Assembly (NCBI RefSeq): GCF_024713975.1
Contig: NC_091116.1
Coordinates: forward strand, 9,764,986-9,828,985
Reading direction: 5' to 3'
DNA: 64,000 nt
Origin: Paralichthys olivaceus
Taxonomy: Eukaryota; Chordata; Actinopteri; Pleuronectiformes; Paralichthyidae
Shown here: one piece after another, positions 1-9,255 of the stretch
Position numbering within the stretch: position 1 is the stretch's first letter
How the letters are laid out: each line of letters starts with the position of its first letter
Program-made: the position numbers and the translations under genes
The notes under the pieces: generated by a model
Seen by the model: the letters and a program-made list of their open reading frames with translations, nothing else
What the model was told of the DNA's origin: nothing
The model's database searches: none

Positions 1-3000
1 TATATTAATATTATGGTATTATAGGGTACACAATAATAGTAATATGGCATCTAATAACATTTTTGTTTCCTTATCTTTACGGCAATATGATAAGTAAATA
101 ATAGATATATGAATAATGTGTGTGGTTTGGATACAAAATTAACTGGTTTAGCTTTTTTCACACTCCCCTGTGTAGTTGTATCTGTTTACAGGCCAGTCTT
201 ACAAGTTCTCATATGTCTGTGTCGTTGGTGTATTGCAGGAGATGTTAGAGGTGATCATTGTGGTGTCTGGTCTACTTGTAGAATGAAGCAATCAGGAAAC
301 CGCCTAGTGGACATTTTGGAGAAATGCAAGCAGCGCAATTTTTTGCAGTATTTCTTTTATTTGAGGCAATCTGTGGTAATATTTTGTTGTTGTACAGGAA
401 CAATAAGGAAAAACCTTAAATTGTATATGAATGTCGCTCCTCAACGGACAGACTCCCTCCCAAGTGGTCTGGGAGTGGTCCAAGCAAGGATGAGGCTTTG
501 GATCTGTATGGGCCAGCGCCCTCCTCTGGGCCTGGGCGTGGCTCATTGCAAGATCTTACGCAAAATTAAATATACATATGTCACGGTCACACCTCACCAT
601 TGTACAGATGTATGTTTATTATTATAGTGGTCATTATTATATTCAATATTATGGTATTATAGGGTACGCAATAATAGTTATATGGCATCTAATAACATTT
701 TTGTTTCCTTATTTTTATGGCAATATGTTTTACAAAACACACCTCAACCTGGATACACACACCCATGACACATTCCACCACACTCCCCGCCTCCTAAATG
801 GACAGACCCCCTCCCAAGTGGTCTGGGAGTGGTCCAAGCAAGGATGAGGCATAAGATCTGTACGGGCCAGCGCCCTCCTCTGGGCCTGGGCATGGCCCAA
901 AGCAAGATCTTTCCCAAAATTATGTATAGAATAGAATGCCTTTAATGTCATCACACAATGAAGTATGGCAAAAATACAGCAGCTACCACTGAAAGGTGCA
1001 TTTAGTAAAAAAAAGAAACAAAATATAACAATAAAGTTAACATGTTTATGTCACGGTCACACCTCACCATTGTACAGATGTATGTTTATTATTATAGTGG
1101 TCATTATTATATTAATATTATGGTATTATAGGGTACACAATAATAGTAATATGGCATCTAATAACATTTTTGTTTCCTTATTTTTATGGCAATATGATAA
1201 GTAAATAATAGATATATGAATAATGTGTGTGGTTTGGATACAAAATGAACTGGTTTAGCTTTTTTCACACTCCCCTGTGTAGTTGTATCTGTTTACAGGC
1301 CAGTCTTACAAGTTCTCATATGTCTGTGTCGTTGGTGTATTGCAGGAGATGTTAGAGGTGATCATTGTGGTGTCTGGTCTACTTGTAGAATGAAGCAATC
1401 AGGAAACCGCCTAGTGGACATTTTGGAGAAATGCAAGCAGCGCAATTTTTTGCAGTATTTCTTTTATTTGAGGCAATCTGTGGTAATATTTTGTTGTTGT
1501 ACAGGAACAATAAGGAAAAACCTTAAATTGTATATGAATGTCGCTCCTCAACGGACAGACTCCCTCCCAAGTGGTCTGGGAGTGGTCCAAGCAAGGATGA
1601 GGCATTGGATCTGTATGGGCCAGCGCCCTCCTCTGGGCCTGGGCGTGGCTCATTGCAAGATCTTACGCAAAATTAAATATACATATGTCACGGTCACACC
1701 TCACCGTTGTACAGATGTATGTTTATTATTATAGTGGTCATTATTATATTCAATATTATGGTATTATAGGGTACGCAATAATAGTTATATGGCATCTAAT
1801 AACATTTTTGTTTCCTTATTTTTATGGCAATATGTTTTACAAAACACACCTCAACCTGGATACACACACCCATGACACATTCCACCACACTCCCCGCCTC
1901 CTAAATGGACAGACCCCCTCCCAAGTGGTCTGGGAGTGGTCCAAGCAAGGATGAGGCATAAGATCTGTACGGGCCAGCGCCCTCCTCTGGGCCTGGGCAT
2001 GGCCCAAAGCAAGATCTTTCCCAAAATTATATATAGAATAGAATGCCTTTAATGTCATCACACAATGAAGTATGGCAAAAATACAGCAGCTACCACTGAA
2101 AGGTGCATTTAGTAAAAAAAAGAAACAAAATATAACAATAAAGTTAACATGTTTATGTCACGGTCACACCTCACCATTGTACAGATGTATGTTTATTATT
2201 ATAGTGGTCATTATTATATTAATATTATGGTATTATAGGGTACACAATAATAGTAATATGGCATCTAATAACATTTTTGTTTCCTTATTTTTATGGCAAT
2301 ATGATAAGTAAATAATAGATATATGAATAATGTGTGTGGTTTGGATACAAAATGAACTGGTTTAGCTTTTTTCACACTCCCCTGTGTAGTTGTATCTGTT
2401 TACAGGCCAGTCTTACAAGTTCTCATATGTCTGTGTCGTTGGTGTATTGCAGGAGATGTTAGAGGTGATCATTGTGGTGTCTGGTCTACTTGTAGAATGA
2501 AGCAATCAGGAAACCGCCTAGTGGACATTTTGGAGAAATGCAAGCAGCGCAATTTTTTGCAGTATTTCTTTTATTTGAGGCAATCTGTGGTAATATTTTG
2601 TTGTTGTACAGGAACAATAAGGAAAAACCTTAAATTGTATCTGAATGTCGCTCCTCAACGGACAGACTCCCTCCCAAGTGGTCTGGGAGTGGTCCAAGCA
2701 AGGATGAGGCATTGGATCTGTATGGGCCAGCGCCCTCCTCTGGGCCTGGGCGTGGCTCATTGCAAGATCTTACGCAAAATTAAATATACATATGTCACGG
2801 TCACACCTCACCATTGTACAGATGTATGTTTATTATTATAGTGGTCATTATTATATTCAATATTATGGTATTATAGGGTACGCAATAATAGTTATATGGC
2901 ATCTAATAACATTTTTGTTTCCTTATTTTTATGGCAATATGTTTTACAAAACACACCTCAACCTGGATACACACACCCATGACACATTCCACCACACTCC

Positions 3001-3713
3001 CCGCCTCCTAAATGGACAGACCCCCTCCCAAGTGGTCTGGGAGTGGTCCAAGCAAGGATGAGGCATAAGATCTGTACGGGCCAGCGCCCTCCTCTGGGCC
3101 TGGGCATGGCCCAAAGCAAGATCTTTCCCAAAATTATATATAGAATAGAATGCCTTTAATGTCATCACACAATGAAGTATGGCAAAAATACAGCAGCTAC
3201 CACTGAAAGGTGCATTTAGTAAAAAAAAGAAACAAAATATAACAATAAAGTTAACATGTTTATGTCACGGTCACACCTCACCATTGTACAGATGTATGTT
3301 TATTATTATAGTGGTCATTATTATATTAATATTATGGTATTATAGGGTACACAATAATAGTAATATGGCATCTAATAACATTTTTGTTTCCTTATTTTTA
3401 TGGCAATATGATAAGTAAATAATAGATATGTGAATAATGTGTGTGGTTTGGATACAAAATGAACTGGTTTAGCTTTTTTCACACTCCCCTGTGTAGTTGT
3501 ATCTGTTTACAGGCCAGTCTTACAAGTTCTCATATGTCTGTGTCGTTGGTGTATTGCAGGAGATGTTAGAGGTGATCATTGTGGTGTCTGGTCTACTTGT
3601 AGAATGAAGCAATCAGGAAACCGCCTAGTGGACATTTTGGAGAAATGCAAGCAGCGCAATTTTTTGCAGTATTTCTTTTATTTGAGGCAATCTGTGGTAA
3701 TATTTTGTTGTTG
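1..3713. repeat. 1107-bp tandem macrosatellite, about 3.35 copies, truncated by the left edge
   Basis: Base 1 realigns at 1108 and 2215 with only scattered substitutions, giving a period of 1107 bp. Homology stops abruptly at 3713, where the sequence changes to unique DNA ahead of a tRNA-Met. The unit is itself partly duplicated: the block starting at the CACGGTCACACCTC motif occurs twice per unit (about 580-727 and 1050-1195), and a GC-richer block occurs twice (about 446-550 and 801-905). Around 930-1000 each unit holds a segment resembling an antisense teleost LINE 3' end. Small ORFs recur in every copy on both strands but show no family similarity and are probably fortuitous. The near identity of copies suggests recent amplification or homogenisation. 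Confidence 0.95.
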
Positions 3714-3763
3714 CTCATAGTTGTAGTACATATTTAAATGTAACTTGTGATAATGTTCTGTAC

Positions 3764-3836
3764 GCCTCGTTGGCGCAGTAGGCAGCGCGTCAGTCTCATA
3801 ATCTGAAGGTCGTGAGTTCGAGCCTCACACGGGGCA
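3764..3836 (+). tRNA. tRNA-Met (CAT), elongator
   Basis: This is a 73-nt cloverleaf with A box TGGCGCAGTAGG, anticodon loop CTCATAA and T arm GTGAGTTCGAGCCTCAC; the acceptor stem GCCTCGT pairs with ACGGGGC. No CCA is encoded. A TTTT Pol III terminator follows a few bases downstream. It lies 50 bp after the end of the macrosatellite. Two further complete copies occur at 26104 and 27250. Confidence 0.97.
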
Positions 3837-4118
3837 TGTGTTTTGCATTTCTCTTTGCTGTATTTCTTTGTTGAAGAAAAAATTCAGTTTTATTTCAAAG
3901 TGGTCTCTGTATGCTGATCTGCAGGGATTTTATTGTGCCATTTTATAAATACTATCCATGTGCTAGCAAAGCAGATAAAGATTTATCCAGTACACTCTCA
4001 ACCGAGCCAAGGTCTTCCTTAGTCTACCATATTGTAGATATGTTACCTTCGGCAATGCAGTCATTTGTTAATTAGAAAGAACATGGTTAAAACACCTTCG
4101 TTTTCAGTGGTGAAAACA
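3837..4118. other. Spacer between tRNA-Met and tRNA-Lys, nothing identified
   Basis: AT-rich single-copy-looking sequence with no ORF, repeat or motif that I can support. Confidence 0.5.
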
Positions 4119-4191
4119 GCCCGGCTAGCTCAGTCGGTAGAGCATGAGACTCTTAATCTCAGGGTCGTGGGTTCGAGCCCCACGTTGGGCG
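4119..4191 (+). tRNA. tRNA-Lys (CTT)
   Basis: This is a 73-nt cloverleaf with acceptor GCCCGGC paired to GTTGGGC (one G-T), A box TAGCTCAGTCGG, anticodon loop ACTCTTAAT and T arm CGTGGGTTCGAGCCCCACG. A T-run terminator follows at about 4199. It is the only tRNA-Lys in the window. Confidence 0.97.
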
Positions 4192-4562
4192 TATAAACTT
4201 TTTCACCCCTGCTGGATCCTTGCTATTTTCTACATTAATCCATGATGTGAAAAACTAAAGAATTTAAACATTTTCCTATGACGCCATGCTTCAATATTGC
4301 TACTATATATTTTGCTACTTTTCTGAGGTGGAAACAGCTAGCTTTTATTGTCGTTGTAGCCAATATTATTGTTTGATAGTGTTACATGATAAATGTGCTT
4401 TGAGCCAAAACATTACGATTCCCGGCCAATGCACTGAAACCTTTTATAGTACAGTCAACAACTTTTTATTTAAAGCAAATACTTTTTATTTGGTCGAAAG
4501 TACACCAACTTCGGCTAGAAGCTGGCTTTTTTCTGTAACGGGATACAATCTATAGAGGACCA
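4192..4562. other. Gene-free stretch after tRNA-Lys
   Basis: AT-rich. One open frame of 89 codons (4286-4555) is present, but it has no recognisable domain and no splice or promoter context, so I see no gene here. Confidence 0.5.
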
Positions 4563-4563
4563 G

Positions 4564-4600
4564 AAATGACTTAAGTATAAATAAATAAATGCATAAATAA
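4564..4600. repeat. Short MITE-like AT-rich fragment
   Basis: The string GACTTAAGTATAAATAAA and the following TAAATAAA runs match the left part of the palindromic insert at 25280-25424, so this is a fragment of the same small repeat family. Confidence 0.5.
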
Positions 4601-4827
4601 ATTAGATTAGATTAGATTCAACTTGTCATTGGACATGTCACAAGTACCAAGCAACGAAATGCAGTTTGCATCCAACCAGAAGTGCTTAAACAGTGAATAA
4701 ATATATGTTACAGTATGCTAAAGTATATGTATATGTTAAGCAGTGAATAAATATATATTACAGATGCTAAAGTATATGTATATGCTAAACAGTGAATAAA
4801 TATATGTTACAGTAGGTAGGTATATAT
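4601..4827 (-). mobile_element. LINE 3' end, antisense
   Basis: ATTAG repeats followed by ATTCAACTTGTCATTGGACA are the reverse complement of the common teleost LINE tail, in which a TTGTCATTG-type terminus carries an oligonucleotide repeat. It is followed by a degenerate repeated segment containing AACAGTGAATAAATATAT. No coding sequence remains. Confidence 0.6.
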
Positions 4828-4990
4828 TAGGGCTGTCAATATTTCTCCAAAATGACATTTGAATATTCGCTCTAAAAAAACACATAGGTTCGAACCATTC
4901 GAATATATGCGCATGCGCATTATGTCAATAACAGGAGGACAAACTAAAACAACGAGACATAACTACTTGCACAGGTATTTTTTATTTCAG
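4828..4990. mobile_element. hAT-like terminus, truncated
   Basis: TAGGGCTGTCAAT is a typical end of hAT-type elements. It is followed by ATTCGAA-rich subterminal sequence including a GCGCATGCGCA palindrome. No matching inverted end was found nearby, so only one end survives. Confidence 0.4.
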
Positions 4991-5024
4991 TTTTAACATA
5001 AAACATACCTACACATTAAAAAAT

Positions 5025-7005
5025 AAGATAGATAGATTACTTTATTCATCCCGGAGGGAAATTAAGTCGTCATAGCAGCTCGTATATCAGAACACAACAA
5101 AACACAATACAATAGAACAAAACAAAACATTGAGGTAGAAAGAACAAAAACAGAAACACAAGATGAATAGGCAGACAAGTAGTGCAGTGGCAATATGATG
5201 GTAATAGTACTGATGATATGATGGTAATGTTATTGTTAGACAGTATATAAGAATAGTAGTACAGTATATATATATATATAGTATACAATATAACAATATA
5301 TTATACCAATATAATAGCAGTATATAGTAATAATGGCAGCAACAGTATATATAATAATAATAATAGTAATAGTAGTAGTAATAATATAATAATAATAACA
5401 TGTACACATGTATAAATATGTGTATATAGACTTATATATACGAAGAATATACAGAGAATATACAGAGTATGATATAATATGCTATGATATATAGTATATA
5501 GTAGGATATAAATATAAGTACTTGATTATACAATATACTATCAGTGTAAGAATATGTAGACAGAGTGTGCAAAAGACAATATTATTGTATAAAATGGTCT
5601 GTAATATCAAAATGGTATAAATTAACACATCAAAGAAGTAAATGTTCCAGTATATGGGGCGTAGTGTAGTACAGGGTACATGGTGCAAGGGTGACAGGTA
5701 TATTAGTGCAGTTCTGTGATGGTGGCTCTGACAGAGGTCGATGAGTTATATAGTCTTAGAGCAGCGGGGTTGGATGAGCCTGTGGCCGAAGCTGCTCTTT
5801 AGCTTGTCCAGTGTTTTGTGGAGGGGGTGAGAGGGATTGTCCATGATTGCCAGCAGTTTTGCCAGCATCCTGTTCTCCACCACCTCCTCCATGGTGACAA
5901 GCTTAGAGTCAACCACAGACTCAGCTTTCCTGATGATTTTGTTCAGTCTGTTGGTGTCCTTTGTCTTGATGCCCGCACCCCAGGACACCACAGCAAAGAA
6001 GATGGTGCTCGCCACAACAGACTGATAGAACATGTGCAGCATCTTGTTGCAGACATTGAAGGACCCGAGCCTCCTCAGGAAGTAAAGCCGGCTCAGGCCC
6101 TTCTTGTAGACGGCCTCTGTGTGGGTGGACCAGTCCAGTTGATTGTCCAGTGTGATACCCAGGTACTTGTAAGCAGGTACCACCTCCACATCCGTCCCAC
6201 CGATGCAGACAGGAGAGGGCAGGGGCCCTGAAATCCACCACCATCTCCTTCGTCTTCTCCACGTTGAGCTGCAGGCTGTTCTCCCCACACCACTTCACAA
6301 AGCGGTCGACCAGGTCCCTGTATTCAGCCTCCCCCCCGCCCTCAACACACCCCACAATGGCCGTGTCATCAGAGAACTTTTGCAGATGACACGACTCAGT
6401 GCAGTGCTTAAAATCAGCAGTGTATGTGGTGAAGAGGAAGGGGGACAGTACAGTTCCCTGGGGGGCCCTGATGTTACTGATCAGACACACAGTTCTGTAA
6501 TCTCAAAAACTGTGGCCTGCCCGTCAGATAGTCATCGACCCAAGTGATGAGGGGAGCACTCACCCGCGTGCCCTCCAGTTTGGCCTTCAGCAGTCTGGGC
6601 TGGATGGTGTTGAAGGCGCTGGAGAAATCGAAAAACATGATCCGGACTGAGGTGTTGGGACTGTCCAGGGAGGAGTAGGCCTTCTGCCGCAGGTAGATGA
6701 TTGCATCATCAACCCCAACATGGGGCTGATATGCAAACTGCAGGGGGTCTCGTGATGGGCACACCAGCGGTCTGAGGTGTGCCAATACCAGTCTCTCCAT
6801 GACCTTCATGATATGAGAGGTCAGTGCCACCGGCCTGTAGTCCTCCAGTGCAGCAGGACGTCCTTTTTTGGGCACTGGGACCAGGCAGGATGTTTTCCAG
6901 AGCACTGGCACTCTCTGAAGGTGTAGGCTCAGGTTGAAGAGGTGCTGGAGAACTCCACAGAGCTGGCTGGAACATGCCTTCAGCACACGAGGGCTGATGC
7001 GGTCC
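5025..7005 (-). mobile_element. LINE-B copy 1, antisense, 5'-truncated non-LTR retrotransposon
   Basis: Read on the minus strand, this is the reverse transcriptase and C-terminal part of a CR1/Rex1/L2-group LINE. RT fragments include PVALTSHIMKVMERLVL, FFDFSSAFNTIQP, RAPQGTVLSPFLF and KFSDDTAIVG, then LGITLDNQLDW and YFLRRLGSFNVCN. The 3' end at 5025-5065 reads, on the minus strand, as a GGGATGAATAAAG-type tail with TATC repeats. The 3' UTR (about 5066-5700) has expanded into AT microsatellites. The frame is broken, including an 8-nt loss near 6221 that copy 2 shares. It is 5'-truncated, ending where tRNA-Gly flank begins. Confidence 0.9.
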
Positions 7006-7037
7006 CGCGTCCCGCAAAAACATATTTTGTCATGTGA

Positions 7038-7108
7038 GCATTGGTGGTTCAGTGGTAGAATTCTCGCCTGCCACGCGGGAGGCCCGGGTTCGATTCCCGG
7101 CCAATGCA
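7038..7108 (+). tRNA. tRNA-Gly (GCC), unit 1
   Basis: This is a 71-nt cloverleaf: acceptor GCATTGG with CCAATGC, A box TGGTTCAGTGG, anticodon loop TGCCACG, and B box GGTTCGATTCC. T-runs follow from about 7113. About 35 bp of the 5' flank (CCGCAAAAACAT.TTTTGTC) is shared with the copies at 13289 and 19243. Confidence 0.97.
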
Positions 7109-7245
7109 ACATACTTTTAACTTTTATACATGAATATGCCTGATCAAAAAAAATCACTTTTGCTTGTTCAAGAGATGTTAAAAACATTAAGTAGGCATTC
7201 GTGGCTTTTGATGTGCCAATGTCTGAAATTCAATGCATTTCATAA

Positions 7246-7676
7246 TATGAGCTGTAAGATAGCAACCATTACGGGAAACGTGAGGTCTCTGGGGAATAAG
7301 ATGGACTCTGCGCGCTTGTGGGGAGCAGCTGGATGTTTCGCGAGAGCAGCCTCATGTGACTGTCTACATCCCTCCCTCAGCTGATGAAGCGGCAGCTATA
7401 GATTGTGTCAGGTGGCACAGGCCCTCCTCTAGGTGTCTTTACACTCTTTCAGGCACATGTCTGTTCCTGATCTGGATAAGCGAGTTACAAAGGCACCTCC
7501 TCGTTAGTATAGTGGTGAGTATCCCCGCCTGTCACGCGGGAGACCGGGGTTCAATTCCCCGACGGGGAGAGAGTACTTTTTTTATTGCTGCAGGACTCTT
7601 TTGAAAAGGTGTTCCTAAAACAGAAACCATGGCTGCACAGGAATGTCCGGACTCAGCTCAGAGCACGGGATGCTCC
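7246..7676 (+). mobile_element. LINE-derived spacer around tRNA-Asp, unit 1
   Basis: Conceptual translation shows NVRSLGNKMD (start of an AP endonuclease domain), then TVYIPPSADEAAA (endonuclease), then after the tRNA QKPWLHRNVRTQLRARD (pre-RT segment). These are ordered, internally deleted pieces of a plus-strand L2/CR1-type LINE with tRNA-Asp (7498-7569) lying between them. The same arrangement occurs at 13487-13918. Confidence 0.75.
7498..7569 (+). tRNA. tRNA-Asp (GTC), unit 1
   Basis: This is a 72-nt cloverleaf: acceptor TCCTCGT with ACGGGGA, A box TAGTATAGTGG, anticodon loop CTGTCAC, T arm CCGGGGTTCAATTCCCCG. A T7 terminator follows at about 7578. Confidence 0.97.
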
Positions 7677-9255
7677 ACCACCTCCTCCAGAGTGTGCAAA
7701 AGACTATTAATTCATAAAATGGTCTGTAATATCAAAATGGTTTAAATTAACACATCAAAGAAGTAAATGTTCCAGTATATGGGGCGTAGTGTAGTACGGG
7801 GTACATGGTGCAAGGGTGACAGGTATATTAGTGCAGTTCTGTGATGGTGGCTCTGACAGAGGTTGATGAGTTATATAGTCTTATTGCGGTTGGAATGAAC
7901 GATTTCCTGTATTGCTCCTTAAAGCAGCGGGGTTGGATGAGCCTGTGGCTGAAGCTGCTCTTTAGCTTGTCCAGTGTTTTGTGGAGGGGGTGAGAGGGAT
8001 TGTCCATGATTGCCAGCAGTTTTGCCAGCATCCTGTTCTCCACCACCTCCTCCATGGTGACAAGCTTAGAGTCAACCACAGACTCAGCTTTCCTGATGAT
8101 TTTGTTCAGTCTGTTGGCGTCCTTTGTCTTGATGCCCGCACCCCAGGACACCACAACAAAGAAGATGGTGCTCGCCACAACAGACTGATAGAACATCTGC
8201 AGCATCTTGTTGCAGACATTGAAGGACCCGAGCCTCCTCAGGAAGTAAAGCCGGCTCAGGCCCTTCTTGTAGAGGGCCTCTGTGTGGGTGGACCAGTCCA
8301 GTTGATTGTCCAGTGTGATACCCAGGTACTTATAAGCAGGTACCACCTCCACATCCGTCCCACCGATGCAGACAGGAGAGGGCAGGGGCCCTGAAATCCA
8401 CCACCATCTCCTTCGTCTTCTCCACGTTGAGCTGCAGGCCGTTCTCCCCACACTACTTCACAAAGCGGTCAACCAGGTCCCTGTATTCAGCCTCCCCCCC
8501 GCCCTCAACACACCCCACAATGGCCGTGTCATCAGAGAACTTCTGCAGATGACACGACTCAGTGCAGTGCTTAAAATCAGCAGTGTATGTGGTGAAGAGG
8601 AAGGGGGACAGTACAGTTCCCTGGGGGGCCCTGATGTTACTGATCAGACACACAGTTCTGTAATCTCAAAAACTGTGGTCTGCCCGTCAGATAGTCATCG
8701 ACCCAAGTGATGAGGGGAGCACTCACCCGCGTGCCCTCCAGTTTGGCCTTCAGCAGTCTGGGCTGGATGGTGTTGAAGGCACTGGAGAAATCGAAAAACA
8801 TGATCCGGACTGAGGTGTTGGGTCTGTCCAGGGAGGAGTAGGCCTTCTGCAGCAGGTAGATGATTGCATCATCAACCCCAACATGGGGCTGATATGCAAA
8901 CTGCAGGGGGTCTTGTGATGGGCACACCAGCGGTCTGAGGTGTGCCAATACCAGTCTCTCCATGACCTTCATGATATGAGAGGTCAGTGCCACCGGCCTG
9001 TAGTCCTCCAGTGCAGCAGGACGTCCTTTTTTGGGCACTGGGACCAGGCAGGATGTTTTCCAGAGCACTGGCACTCTCTGAAGGTGTAGGCTCAGGTTGA
9101 AGAGGTGCTGGAGAACTCCACAGAGCTGGCTGGAACATGCCTTCAGCACACGAGGGCTGATGCGGTCCGGTCCAGCAGCTTTCCTCTGTTTGAGCCTCTC
9201 CAGCTCTCTCCTCACCTGGCTGACTGTGATGTGTAGTCCAGACTTGATGACAACA
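7677..9255 (-). mobile_element. LINE-B copy 2, antisense, 3'-truncated
   Basis: Colinear with copy 1 on the minus strand, but it extends further upstream (RRELERLKQRKAAGPD, SPRVLKACSSQLCGVL) and lacks the 3' tail. It carries the same 8-nt deletion as copy 1 near 8384, which breaks the frame between the RT palm and the C-terminal segment. It is interrupted at about 9255 by a plus-strand L2-like LINE; its upstream continuation reappears at 12292-12495. The junction at 7677 (CCACCACCTCCTCCAG then AGTGTGCAAAAG) is shared with LINE-B copy 3 at about 14790. Confidence 0.9.

Noticed and set aside
304-3418. Recurring small ORFs on both strands of the macrosatellite
   Set aside because: They repeat only because the DNA repeats, overlap on opposite strands, have no domains, and lie in AT-rich or low-complexity sequence.
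1-3713. CRISPR-like array
   Set aside because: The period is 1107 bp with no short repeats and unique spacers, and this is eukaryotic DNA.
5818-6231. Long plus-strand ORFs opposite LINE-B (also at 7981 and 15096)
   Set aside because: These are shadows of the antisense LINE reading frame; the minus-strand translation carries the RT motifs.
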